A DNA stretch of 16,580 bases from UBA3495 sp964629875 (GCA_964629875.1 CAZVRK010000029.1:1-16580), one strand, 5' to 3'. Positions 1 through 7,463 are shown, counted from the first letter of the stretch. Notes: generated from the sequence alone by a model not told the origin. Numbers and translations: made by a program.

Positions 1-198
1 CATAAGAATGCTAGTACATGTTCCAAAAATAAGTATAGACACTATTATTATGATGCGTCAACACCTATATTTAATTTCGCGTAGCATTTAAGCTCAATGA
101 GTGGGTGTATAAAGATGGAGTCTGATAACTCTGCGTGGCGGACTACTGCGACAATGTCAGCAGTTTTGCTCTGTGTATATCCAAAGGCAATATATTTG

Positions 199-227
199 TT
201 GACACTATTCCGCCATTTGTATACACT
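199..227 (+). promoter_or_regulatory. Candidate sigma70-type promoter for the ABC ATPase gene
   Basis: A perfect -35 hexamer TTGACA (199-204) lies 17 bases from a -10-like TACACT (222-227, 4 of 6 consensus). Transcription would start near 234, leaving a leader of about 147 bases before the ATG at 381. The match is by eye only; the weak -10 and long leader keep confidence modest. Confidence 0.4.
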
Positions 228-367
228 GTTAATTAGTAAGTGCATACATCATAATTATTTGTGCTGGCACACGTAGTTTATATTAGACACTACTCATCGA
301 ACATAAAACCCTATCGACATTAATAATTAGCGCAGTAACATCAAACTAGGTAAAAGGCCAACATTAA

Positions 368-380
368 AACTGAGTCAGTT
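368..380. promoter_or_regulatory. Perfect 13-bp inverted repeat at the start codon (candidate operator)
   Basis: AACTGA-G-TCAGTT is a perfect palindrome with 6-bp arms and ends one base before the ATG at 381. A regulator bound here would block translation initiation or early elongation. The DtxR-family gene two positions downstream is a possible binder, but the sequence is not a match to the known DtxR/IdeR box. Chance occurrence in a 380-base stretch is not negligible. Confidence 0.25.
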
Positions 381-1496
381 ATGACAACTAAATCACTAAA
401 TACAGCCTTCCATGAATATTCTTCACCTACAAGCATGTTATCTAGCGCGTTGACTTGCACCAATCTTAGTAAAAACTACGGGGACGCTGTCGGCGTTTCG
501 AATTTCAGTATTGAAATCCAACAAGGCGAAATCATATCTCTACTGGGACCTAGCGGTTGTGGCAAAACAACCTTACTCAGGCTCATAGGTGGATTCATAC
601 AGCCAGACCACGGCAGTATAAACATAGGGCCGACCGAAGTGGTTAGCGACACTAATTACCTGCCTCCTGAAAAACGCAATGTAGGCATGGTCTTCCAAGA
701 AGGGGCTCTATTCCCACACTTAAGCGTAGAACAAAATGTCGCGTACGGTCTCCCCAGGCGGAAGGATCAAGAAAGTGCAATCCATGATGCTCTATCTTTA
801 GTTGGTCTACTCCATCTCAGGGATCGCATGCCACACGAACTTTCAGGAGGACAACAGCAAAGAGTTGCATTAGCTCGTGCTTTAGCCCCAAAACCTCACC
901 TAATATTGCTTGACGAACCTTTTTCCAATCTGGATCCGAGTCTACGCGAACAAGTACGTAACGATATGATTGACATACTAAAAACAACCAATGTCACTGC
1001 AATCTTCGTTACGCACGACCAAGAAGAGGCCCTGTTAATCGGCGACCGTGTAGCGATAATGAATGAAGGAACTTTGGAACAAATAGGATCGGCAGAAGAA
1101 ATTTTTCACTACCCATCTAATAGATTCACTGCTAATTTTGTCGGCAATGTAGACTTCATTTCAGGGGAATACATAGATAACAGTATCAATAGTGAAATTG
1201 GATCCATTCCGTTCCCTGACTCTGTCACTAAAGATGACGTACTGGAACTCATGACTCGTCCCGACTGCCTTGATTGCTCTCCAAATCCAGAGGCTGCCAG
1301 TCAAATAATTCGCCGCGAATTTCGCGGAGCGTTCTACCTCTACACAGTCAGGCTACAGTCTGGAAATACAGTCAGATGTTTACTCTCGCACACCCAGGAA
1401 TTTGAAGTTGGAGACAAGGTAGACATAGTCCTACGACAAGGTCACTCCCTCCTGCCTTTTAAGAACGGCCTACTAGCCAACGTTTCATCCCACTAA
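381..1496 (+). CDS. ABC transporter ATP-binding protein, ferric-iron (FbpC)-like
   Basis: This is a cytoplasmic ATPase subunit of an importer, 371 residues, a normal length for the FbpC/PotA/CysA group. Visible motifs are Walker A GPSGCGKT (56-63), Q-loop Gln106, signature LSGGQQQ (154-160), Walker B LILLDEP (174-180) with Glu179, and the H-loop His212. Residues 255-365 form a TOBE-like C-terminal region. The stretch PPEKRNVGMVFQEGALFPHL is typical of ferric-iron-type ATPases, and the next gene is a DtxR-family metalloregulator, which supports iron or another metal as cargo. Spermidine or sulfate specificity cannot be excluded. No permease or binding protein is adjacent on either side, so it probably serves membrane partners encoded elsewhere. 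The ribosome binding site before ATG 381 is weak; a second in-frame ATG at 435 would remove a poorly conserved N-terminal tail. Confidence 0.85.
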   Translation: MTTKSLNTAFHEYSSPTSMLSSALTCTNLSKNYGDAVGVSNFSIEIQQGEIISLLGPSGCGKTTLLRLIGGFIQPDHGSINIGPTEVVSDTNYLPPEKRNVGMVFQEGALFPHLSVEQNVAYGLPRRKDQESAIHDALSLVGLLHLRDRMPHELSGGQQQRVALARALAPKPHLILLDEPFSNLDPSLREQVRNDMIDILKTTNVTAIFVTHDQEEALLIGDRVAIMNEGTLEQIGSAEEIFHYPSNRFTANFVGNVDFISGEYIDNSINSEIGSIPFPDSVTKDDVLELMTRPDCLDCSPNPEAASQIIRREFRGAFYLYTVRLQSGNTVRCLLSHTQEFEVGDKVDIVLRQGHSLLPFKNGLLANVSSH

Positions 1497-1560
1497 TATA
1501 TCTCCGGTTGGAACAACTCACATTCTGGGACCGCTAGTATGTACTTTCTACAATTCGGTG

Positions 1561-1566
1561 TATAAT
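1561..1566 (+). promoter_or_regulatory. -10-like element upstream of the metalloregulator gene
   Basis: A perfect TATAAT sits 47 bases before the regulator ATG. No good -35 hexamer is found 16-18 bases upstream, so this may be a regulated or weak promoter. It would allow the regulator to be expressed apart from the ATPase gene, which ends 117 bases before it. Confidence 0.35.
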
Positions 1567-1596
1567 TTCACAAATCCTCATATCTACTAAAGCTTC

Positions 1597-1609
1597 TTAG
1601 GTAGACTAA
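1597..1609. promoter_or_regulatory. Candidate metalloregulator operator overlapping the ribosome binding site
   Basis: TTAG-GTAGA-CTAA is an inverted repeat with 4-bp arms ending 4 bases before the ATG at 1614. Its TTAGGT start and CTAA end recall the DtxR/IdeR box (TTAGGTTAGGCTAACCTAA), but it is 13 rather than 19 bases long and misses part of it. AGG within it may simply be the Shine-Dalgarno sequence. Autoregulation by the encoded DtxR-type protein is a guess. Confidence 0.3.
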
Positions 1610-1613
1610 CACT

Positions 1614-2348
1614 ATGCCGAAACATTCCGACACACACGACGCATCAGACGATTTAAGCCACGGTAGACACTCGCCCGTTACCGAAAATTATCTGCTGTCA
1701 CTCTACAACCTGTGGGAGGACGTCGAGATACCTACAGTCACAGAACTCACAGATACATTAAAAGCTTTACCGTCAACCGAAGGTTTAGGCACATCCGTAC
1801 CATCGGTAGCAGGAATGATAAGAAGGATGCAGAAACAAGGCTTGGTTGATGTAGGGAGTGATAAGCGCATACGTTTTACTGAACAGGGTCTGAAAGGCGG
1901 AGAAGAGATAGCCAGACGACACCGCTTAGCCGAGTGCCTCGTTGTAGAGCTACTTGGAATGGACTTAAGAGAAGCCCACATTGAAGCTCATCAGCTAGAA
2001 CATGGCATGTCTCCCACATTCGAATCCAAGGTTATGGAAAGATTGGGGCATCCCAATAAATCACCATTCGGGAGGCCTATACCAGGCACCGGCCAACCGA
2101 AAGCTCCCAACGACGCCATTACACTCGACCAAGGCGCCATAAACACGACTTACCTTATTGAACGTATTCCAGAGGAAGATCCCAAACTCCTCGGTTTTCT
2201 TTCCGACTCTGAGATCATACCAAACCACCATATTACGATAATTGAAGCGACACCATATCTAGGAGTACTTCTGGTTTCTACAGATAAAAGCCAGACGTCA
2301 ATAGGGTACACAGTTGCTCAGCAAATCATGGTGGTACCAGCGGGCTGA
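1614..2348 (+). CDS. DtxR/MntR-family metal-dependent transcriptional regulator
   Basis: The 244-residue protein has the three-part layout of the long DtxR/IdeR subfamily. A winged helix-turn-helix covers about 21-92, starting VTENYLLSLY. A metal-binding dimerisation region covers about 95-150, and a FeoA/SH3-like domain covers about 168-244. Likely metal ligands by alignment in memory with DtxR are His103 and Glu107 (RRHRLAE), then His122, His126, Glu129 and His130 in AHIEAHQLEH. His126 stands where DtxR has Cys102 and MntR has Glu99, and Asn25 where DtxR has Met10, so the metal (Fe or Mn) cannot be called. It should act as a dimeric repressor using metal as corepressor, probably on uptake genes such as the preceding ABC ATPase gene. 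The first 20 residues are an unconserved polar tail. Confidence 0.88.
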   Translation: MPKHSDTHDASDDLSHGRHSPVTENYLLSLYNLWEDVEIPTVTELTDTLKALPSTEGLGTSVPSVAGMIRRMQKQGLVDVGSDKRIRFTEQGLKGGEEIARRHRLAECLVVELLGMDLREAHIEAHQLEHGMSPTFESKVMERLGHPNKSPFGRPIPGTGQPKAPNDAITLDQGAINTTYLIERIPEEDPKLLGFLSDSEIIPNHHITIIEATPYLGVLLVSTDKSQTSIGYTVAQQIMVVPAG

Positions 2349-2447
2349 CACACCCTACGGCACAAATCTACCTATCTGGATACATATTAAAGCTTCGGCA
2401 AATAAATCGTCATTGGAAAGAACCAAGCAGTCTACACAATGGACAAC

Positions 2448-3017
2448 TTACTCATCTGAATTAAGTGTTTTCCTGACTTCCGCCCAGCCATCCGCCATCT
2501 TACGTTCTGGAAACTCCTGTTCGTTCTCGTCACGGACAACTTTCAACAATACAAATGTCGGTCCCGTTTGACGCATGACTTCTTCCAATCCTATATACAG
2601 TTCTTCCAGATCATCAAACTCATATATATTGGCATAACCAGAGCTCTCGGCTATAGCCGCAAAATCCATTCCCGCCAGCCCATGGATTGGCATCCCATCT
2701 GTAGAAGCGAAAGAAACATCGTCAAAACAAAAATGAACTATATTGTTTGGCTTAGCCTCTCCAATAGTGGACAACCCAGCCAAATCCGTCCTCAGTGTTG
2801 CATCACAATCCAACACAAGAACATTTCTACCCGGTTGAGCGAGAGATAATCCCAATCCAACAGCAGGAGCTTTATCCATGCAATCAGAGAGGTCTACGTC
2901 CAATTCCCGTGCTTTCGATATTCGTGCCCAATCCTTTAATGCCGATGAGGTAGATACGACCAGCGCATCTCCCCTATGAAACTCTATTGCTTTGGCTGCA
3001 TCTACCGAGGATATCAA
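2448..3017 (-). CDS. Degraded ThDP-binding (sulfopyruvate decarboxylase beta-like) protein
   Basis: This 189-residue protein is a clear paralogue of the intact beta subunit at 3348-3938, alignable from end to end, but its cofactor site is altered. The partner's GDGS (74-77) is CDAT here (71-74). The partner's NNN before VY is DDV here (99-101). The GAMGKA loop is DCMDKA (45-50). The Asp of GDG and an acidic residue in place of the Mg-ligand Asn remain, so weak metal binding is possible, but normal ThDP use is doubtful. The start is a TTG whose bases overlap the stop codon of the upstream 75-codon gene (TTGA). A GAGG 8 bases upstream supports it, and the start agrees with the paralogue's N-terminus. 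It may be a regulatory or non-catalytic subunit, or an enzyme with changed chemistry. It converges on the metalloregulator gene. Confidence 0.8.
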   Translation of the reverse strand: MISSVDAAKAIEFHRGDALVVSTSSALKDWARISKARELDVDLSDCMDKAPAVGLGLSLAQPGRNVLVLDCDATLRTDLAGLSTIGEAKPNNIVHFCFDDVSFASTDGMPIHGLAGMDFAAIAESSGYANIYEFDDLEELYIGLEEVMRQTGPTFVLLKVVRDENEQEFPERKMADGWAEVRKTLNSDE

Positions 3018-3241
3018 TTATCTGACCTCTCTTCATCCCTCATGGACGCCCTGAGATCATTGAAAGCCTTCCGGCGAGCCTTTACCATTAGATACATGCC
3101 GACAGGCACACAGACCACTCCTCCAGCAATAATGAAATAATTGCTCTCCATAAACCCTTTAAAAAGGCACCAAAATCCAATCCCAAAAAAGATATATGAT
3201 ACTAGTCTAGCGGCTAAACCAGTGGCTAAATCTCTCCACAT
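3014..3241 (-). CDS. Small two-helix membrane protein, unknown function
   Basis: This 75-residue protein has two hydrophobic segments (about 11-30 and 34-54) separated by a short polar turn, then a basic and polar C-terminal tail (KARRK followed by RDEERSDN). It fits a small inner-membrane hairpin protein with its charged tail probably in the cytoplasm. I recognise no family. GGAG lies 9 bases before the ATG. Its TGA stop overlaps the TTG start of the degraded ThDP protein, so the two are probably translationally coupled and may work together. It lies just downstream of the terminator that closes the intact ThDP pair, with only about 20 bases left for its own promoter; a TATAGT in the T-rich run at 3259-3264 could act as a -10. 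Confidence 0.7.
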   Translation of the reverse strand: MWRDLATGLAARLVSYIFFGIGFWCLFKGFMESNYFIIAGGVVCVPVGMYLMVKARRKAFNDLRASMRDEERSDN

Positions 3242-3261
3242 ACTGAAGACTCCAAAACAAC

Positions 3262-3304
3262 TATAAATAAAAACTGGGGCGACTTTATTATTCCGTCGCC
3301 CCAG
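3262..3304 (-). terminator. Rho-independent terminator of the ThDP alpha/beta operon
   Basis: A perfect 10-bp inverted repeat CTGGGGCGAC/GTCGCCCCAG (3274-3283 and 3295-3304) closes an 11-base loop. On the minus strand it is followed at once by TTTTTATTTATA. It lies 43 bases past the stop of the beta subunit and before the small membrane gene, so it separates the intact pair from the degraded paralogue. Some read-through may still feed the downstream genes. Confidence 0.88.
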
Positions 3305-3347
3305 TATAATCGTGTAACTATAGCAATTGCACTATGCGTTTAGAAAT

Positions 3348-3938
3348 CTATCGTACACCCAGTGTTTCTGGCAATTCTTTGATAGCCATCTGGACGGTAC
3401 GGCTAGGCCTAGTCCTGTATTGGACAGGCGTGTTCTCAATCTCAGGTTCTACTCTCAAATGGACAAACACTGGTCCCTCTGACTCGAACACTTCATCCAA
3501 TCCTGTGGTTAAATCTTCAAGATTATCAAATGAGAATACTTTAGCGTACCCTGCGGCTTTGGCCATACCCTCCCAGTCAGAAACTTCTGCACCAGGTATT
3601 GGCTGACCTCCCGTTACGGCATAGACATTGTTGTTGAACAAAAAGTGGTAAAGGTTTTTCGGTGACTTGTTCGACAATGTGACCAATGAACCAAGATTCA
3701 TCAGCAGGCTACCGTCTCCATCAAGTATCAAAACCTTCTTGTCCGGTTGAGCCAAGGCTACACCAAGTCCAACTGATGATGCCTTACCCATTGCACCAGA
3801 TATAGGTAGATCCATTTTCTGATCTGTCGTTACTGTAGGCAGACCAAAGTGGACATTATTCGCATTCATTGTAGGGACTATAATTGCCCCATTTCTCTTG
3901 CTGTCTATAACCTTAACAGCATCTTGATTTTTTAGCAT
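3348..3938 (-). CDS. ThDP-dependent decarboxylase beta subunit (PP domain), sulfopyruvate/phosphonopyruvate type
   Basis: This 196-residue protein is the C-terminal, cofactor-binding half of a split 2-oxoacid decarboxylase, like ComE of sulfopyruvate decarboxylase. The ThDP/Mg motif is intact: LDGDGSLLMN at 72-81 and FNNNVYAVTGGQP at 101-113, about 25 residues apart. GAMGKASSVGLG (48-59) is the usual loop before it. The start has GGAGG 11 bases upstream. It follows the PYR-domain subunit by 23 bases and should form the active enzyme with it, since each active site needs both subunits. The reaction would be decarboxylation of a small acidic 2-oxoacid to an aldehyde; sulfopyruvate or phosphonopyruvate are the nearest known substrates, but the sequence does not settle this. 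Confidence 0.85.
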   Translation of the reverse strand: MLKNQDAVKVIDSKRNGAIIVPTMNANNVHFGLPTVTTDQKMDLPISGAMGKASSVGLGVALAQPDKKVLILDGDGSLLMNLGSLVTLSNKSPKNLYHFLFNNNVYAVTGGQPIPGAEVSDWEGMAKAAGYAKVFSFDNLEDLTTGLDEVFESEGPVFVHLRVEPEIENTPVQYRTRPSRTVQMAIKELPETLGVR

Positions 3939-3961
3939 AACTATATGATCCTCCGTTCCGT

Positions 3962-4471
3962 TTAATCTGAGCCGAATTCAGCGCCAATCAGAACACCAAC
4001 TGGCTTCTGTGTGCGCTCAGCTTCTGCAACTGCTAATCCAATTCTGTCGGCATCTTCATCTGTTTCCACTAGATAGTAGTTTATACCCCAAGCGTGGAGT
4101 ATATGCTCCGTGAAGTGGGCAGCTGAATCAGGAGTAGCTCCCCTGCGAGTCCATCCTCTATATCCTATGAGCATTACAAGTGGCTGATCAATATCTAGAC
4201 CGAGTCCTCTGATAGAATCCCCTGACTCAAATATTCCAGTGTTCTGTATCAATACGACTGGTCTGGCACCACCTACCCAGAGGCCGGCGGCTATGGCCAT
4301 AGTCTCGCCTTCTCGACAGACAGGGACTAGATCTATGGTCGGTTCTGCTTGCAACATCTGATACATGAAATTCGTTTCACTATCAGGCAACCAAACAATG
4401 TGAGATATGTTGTTCTTTTTCAGCTCGTTAATCAGAGCTGGCGGATGAAGTACAGCTTCATGTGTAGTCAT
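3962..4471 (-). CDS. ThDP-dependent decarboxylase alpha subunit (PYR domain), sulfopyruvate/phosphonopyruvate type
   Basis: This 169-residue protein has the fold signature and length of the ComD-type alpha subunit. Glu54 in VCREGE (51-56) is the likely glutamate that activates the ThDP pyrimidine ring. It is followed by AAGLWVGGARPVVLIQNTG (61-79), the standard core. IGYRGW (102-107) resembles the IGWRG motif of phosphonopyruvate decarboxylases more than the ShRG of ComD. AAGGAG lies 5 bases before the ATG. It is the first gene of the operon, 43 bases downstream of a strong promoter, and pairs with the beta subunit at 3348-3938. Which 2-oxoacid is used is not known; downstream aldehyde or transaminase genes that would show it are absent. 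Confidence 0.83.
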   Translation of the reverse strand: MTTHEAVLHPPALINELKKNNISHIVWLPDSETNFMYQMLQAEPTIDLVPVCREGETMAIAAGLWVGGARPVVLIQNTGIFESGDSIRGLGLDIDQPLVMLIGYRGWTRRGATPDSAAHFTEHILHAWGINYYLVETDEDADRIGLAVAEAERTQKPVGVLIGAEFGSD

Positions 4472-4513
4472 TGAATCTCCTTATGTGCCTTACTATTTCT
4501 GTCAGCGACTGCC

Positions 4514-4543
4514 ATTATATTCGGCTTCGAGTTTTAGCGTCAA
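4514..4543 (-). promoter_or_regulatory. Sigma70-type promoter of the ThDP alpha/beta operon
   Basis: On the minus strand TTGACG (4543-4538) is followed after 18 bases by a perfect TATAAT (4519-4514). Transcription would begin near 4507, about 36 bases before the alpha-subunit ATG. It lies in the 109-base gap after asnS, so the ThDP genes form their own unit. Confidence 0.7.
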
Positions 4544-4580
4544 CTAAACGAATACATCGGACAAAACCCCTGCTCTAGAT

Positions 4581-5966
4581 CTAGAACTCTGCGTTATTAG
4601 GTGTTCGTGGAAATGGTATTACGTCCCTAATATTCTGCATGCCTGTCATAAACTGGACTGTCCTCTCAAATCCCAATCCAAATCCAGCATGTTCCACGCT
4701 ACCATACTTGCGAAGATCGAGGTACCACCAGTATTCTGCTTCGTCCATACCTGCCTCACGCATTCTATCAGTCAATACATCGTACCTTTCTTCCCTCTGG
4801 CTACCTCCTATAATCTCACCTATGCGGGGAACCAGCACATCCATAGCAGCTACAGTCTTATCGTCATCATTCAATCGCATGTAAAACGCTTTAATTTCTT
4901 TCGGGTAATCCGTTACTACCACTGGTCTGCCAATTTTTGTCTCGGTCAGATATCGTTCATGCTCTGATTGAAGATCAAGTCCCCAGTCCACAGGATATTC
5001 AAATGTTTCACCAGACTGCTGGAGTATCTTGATGGCGTCAGTGTACGTTATACGTTCAAAATCAGAATCGATTATATTCTCCAACGTACTGAGGGTAGTC
5101 TTGTCATACCACTGGTTAAAAAATGCCATGTCTTCAGGGCACCTAGCGAGCACACGCCCAAAGACATTTTTCAGAAAATCCTCTGCTAAATCGGCCAATC
5201 CACTTAGATCACAGAAAGCAACCTCAGGTTCCACCATCCAGAATTCAGCCAAATGTCGGGAGGTATTAGAATTTTCAGCCCTGAACGTCGGTCCGAATGT
5301 GTACACATCGGACACCGCCTGAGCAAATATCTCGGCTTCTAACTGCCCGCTGACTGTAAGATATGCTGATTTCCCAAAGAAATCTTCGGTCAGATCTGGA
5401 ACCCCAGATTTCTTCGGTACATTTGCCAAATCTAGAGTTGTAACCCTAAACATAGAACCAGCCCCTTCAGCATCACTAGCCGTTATCATTGGGGTCTGTA
5501 TATATTGGAATCCGCGCTCCTGAAAATACGTATGTATTGCAAAGGCGGCAGCATTCCGCACTCGAGACATGGCTCCGAATGTATTAGTCCTAGGTCTCAG
5601 ATGCGCTATATCGCGTAAGAATTCAAGTGTATGTCTCTTCTTCTGAAGAGGATAATCATTGGGGTCAGCATGACCGATTATTTGGACAGAACTTGCCTTG
5701 ATTTCGTATTTCTGACCTTTTCCGAGTGACTCAACCACGGTACCATCTATTCTCACACTACATCCAGTAGATAATTCAGTTGTGTCCAATAGGGATAAGG
5801 CATCCCCTTCTACGACTATTTGTATATCTGCTAAACATGATCCGTCATTAACCTGGAGAAATGAGACAGATCCTGAGTTACGCACAGTCCTTACCCATCC
5901 ATGGACAAGCACATCAGCACCTGAATCTGCACTGACCAATAGATCCGATATCTTTGCACCTTTCAT
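4581..5966 (-). CDS. asnS: Asparagine--tRNA ligase
   Basis: This class II aminoacyl-tRNA synthetase, 461 residues, charges tRNA-Asn with asparagine using ATP. An N-terminal OB-fold anticodon-binding domain covers about 15-100 (VHGWVRTVRNSGSVSFLQVN). The catalytic core follows. Motif 2 lies around 222-248, with TFGPTFRAE and HLAEFWMVEPE. Motif 3 is GFGLGFERT (428-436) followed by IRDVIPFPRTP. The HLAEFWMVEPE and IPFPRTP forms are typical of AsnRS rather than AspRS. AGGAGG lies 4 bases before the ATG. It starts 36 bases after gatA, so it is probably transcribed with gatCA. Direct Asn charging by this enzyme implies GatCAB serves mainly Gln-tRNA formation. Confidence 0.96.
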   Translation of the reverse strand: MKGAKISDLLVSADSGADVLVHGWVRTVRNSGSVSFLQVNDGSCLADIQIVVEGDALSLLDTTELSTGCSVRIDGTVVESLGKGQKYEIKASSVQIIGHADPNDYPLQKKRHTLEFLRDIAHLRPRTNTFGAMSRVRNAAAFAIHTYFQERGFQYIQTPMITASDAEGAGSMFRVTTLDLANVPKKSGVPDLTEDFFGKSAYLTVSGQLEAEIFAQAVSDVYTFGPTFRAENSNTSRHLAEFWMVEPEVAFCDLSGLADLAEDFLKNVFGRVLARCPEDMAFFNQWYDKTTLSTLENIIDSDFERITYTDAIKILQQSGETFEYPVDWGLDLQSEHERYLTETKIGRPVVVTDYPKEIKAFYMRLNDDDKTVAAMDVLVPRIGEIIGGSQREERYDVLTDRMREAGMDEAEYWWYLDLRKYGSVEHAGFGLGFERTVQFMTGMQNIRDVIPFPRTPNNAEF

Positions 5967-6002
5967 GTATCCTCCTAATTCAGCCCCAAGTGCCGCGAAT
6001 AT

Positions 6003-7463
6003 CTAATCCATCACCGGTATGGACGCGCTCCACTCGGTGTTCCGCTCATAGGCGTAGGCAATATTTAAGATGTTACTTTCCGAAAAATGAGGACCTATTA
6101 TCTGTAACCCTACAGGTAATCCATCTGATAGACCACAGGGCACTGACACCGCCGGAAGACCAGCAATATTGACTGGTAAAGTACAAACATCAATAGAATA
6201 CATCCTCACAGGGTCATCCGTACGATCTCCATGTTCAAAAGCGACAACAGGAGAGGTTGGTGCGATTAATGCATCTACCTGTTGAAACACAGAGTCGAAA
6301 TCATTTCTTATTAACGTTCTAACTTTCTGGGCCTTTAGATAGAAAGCGTCATAATATCCTGAAGACAAAGCATATGTGCCAAGCATGATACGGCGCTTCA
6401 CTTCCATGCCGAAACCTTGACTCCTAGTAACTCCCATAGCTTCCCACATATCATCAGTATCTTGATATGAATACCCATATTTAACACCATCATATCTAGC
6501 AAGATTAGCAGAGCATTCCGAAGGAGCCAGAATATAATAACAAGCTAGTGCATACTTGGTAGTTGGCAACGATACTGGCATTATCATTGCTCCCATACTC
6601 TCTAGGGTCTCTATCGCGGAGTTAACTCTTTCCCTAACCCCAGATTCCATACCATCCAAAAAGTATTCTTCTGGGATGCCTAAGCGAACTCCTTTAATGT
6701 TTGCATTAAGGGAGTCAGAGTAAATCGTTGCTGGCCTTTGAAGAGAAGTAGAATCAAATTCATCATGACCGCTTATAACTTCCAGTATCGCGGCACAATC
6801 CTGAACATTTCTCGTCATCGGACCTATTTGATCAAAAGACGAGGCGTAGGCAACAAGCCCGTACCTACTAACTAACCCGTAGGTGGGTTTCAGGCCTACT
6901 ATCCCGCACATCGCTGCAGGCTGCCTTATACTTCCACCCGTATCTGATCCGATTGCGTATGCCGCTTCCCCTGCGGCCACAGCTGCTGCTGCTCCCCCAC
7001 TGCTACCACCGGGAATACGATCCTTATTCCACGGATTATTTGTCGCATAAAAAGCAGAGTTTTCACAGGACGATCCCATCCCGAATTCGTCCATGTTCCC
7101 TTTACCAAGTAGAACTGCCCCTGCTTCATATAATCGTTCAACGCACGTCGCGTTGAACACAGGAACGTAGTTCTCCAGCATCTTTGAGCCACAGGTGGTT
7201 TTAATGCCTTTAGTGGCAATCAAATCCTTAATCTGAACCGGTATACCAGTCAGCTTTTGGCAATCACCTCTGGCTATTCTCCTGTCCGCTTCTTCGGCTT
7301 GTTTGAGAGCAAAATCACCACATACCGTAATATAGGCTTTAATTTCACTCTCGACTGAATTAATCCTATCAAGGTAACTCTGCGTTAGCTCCACAGAACT
7401 AATAGATTTTTGTTTTAGCAAATCATGCATTTCAGCAAGATCTAACTTCCACAGTTCGCCCAC
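6003..7463 (-). CDS. gatA: Asp/Glu-tRNA amidotransferase subunit A
   Basis: This is the glutaminase subunit of GatCAB, which turns misacylated Glu-tRNA(Gln) into Gln-tRNA(Gln). The 486-residue protein is a full-length amidase-signature enzyme. The Ser-cisSer-Lys triad is visible as Lys79 (PVQIKD), Ser154 (PGGSSGG) and Ser178 (SDTGGSIRQPAA). The start is GTG at 7463-7461, the first codon in frame that follows a GGAGGAG, which is itself encoded by the last codons of gatC (Glu-Glu-stop). Only 2 bases separate the two genes, so translation is coupled. gatB, the third subunit, is not in the window. Confidence 0.96.
   Translation of the reverse strand: MGELWKLDLAEMHDLLKQKSISSVELTQSYLDRINSVESEIKAYITVCGDFALKQAEEADRRIARGDCQKLTGIPVQIKDLIATKGIKTTCGSKMLENYVPVFNATCVERLYEAGAVLLGKGNMDEFGMGSSCENSAFYATNNPWNKDRIPGGSSGGAAAAVAAGEAAYAIGSDTGGSIRQPAAMCGIVGLKPTYGLVSRYGLVAYASSFDQIGPMTRNVQDCAAILEVISGHDEFDSTSLQRPATIYSDSLNANIKGVRLGIPEEYFLDGMESGVRERVNSAIETLESMGAMIMPVSLPTTKYALACYYILAPSECSANLARYDGVKYGYSYQDTDDMWEAMGVTRSQGFGMEVKRRIMLGTYALSSGYYDAFYLKAQKVRTLIRNDFDSVFQQVDALIAPTSPVVAFEHGDRTDDPVRMYSIDVCTLPVNIAGLPAVSVPCGLSDGLPVGLQIIGPHFSESNILNIAYAYERNTEWSASIPVMD

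Larger units (their letters stand above)
1..380. other. Non-coding left flank
   Basis: No convincing gene is seen in these 380 bases. The one open frame, about 65 codons on the minus strand (48-245), has no ribosome binding site and no recognisable motif. The stretch is AT-rich and holds a promoter-like sequence (199-227) and a perfect inverted repeat touching the start codon at 381. No ABC permease or binding-protein gene ends in it, so the ATPase that follows does not appear to be the tail of a transporter operon. Confidence 0.6.

Noticed and set aside
48..245. Minus-strand open frame of 65 codons in the left flank
   Set aside because: No ribosome binding site, no recognisable motif or composition of a gene, and it lies in AT-rich intergenic sequence.
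36..292. Two copies of TAGACACTA (36-44 and 284-292) in the left flank
   Set aside because: A 9-base match in this length can arise by chance, and spacing and context give no support for a repeat family or operator.
4574..4585. 12-bp palindrome TCTAGATCTAGA over the asnS stop codon
   Set aside because: No U-run follows it and the perfect palindrome leaves no loop, so it is not a terminator; no regulator is indicated.
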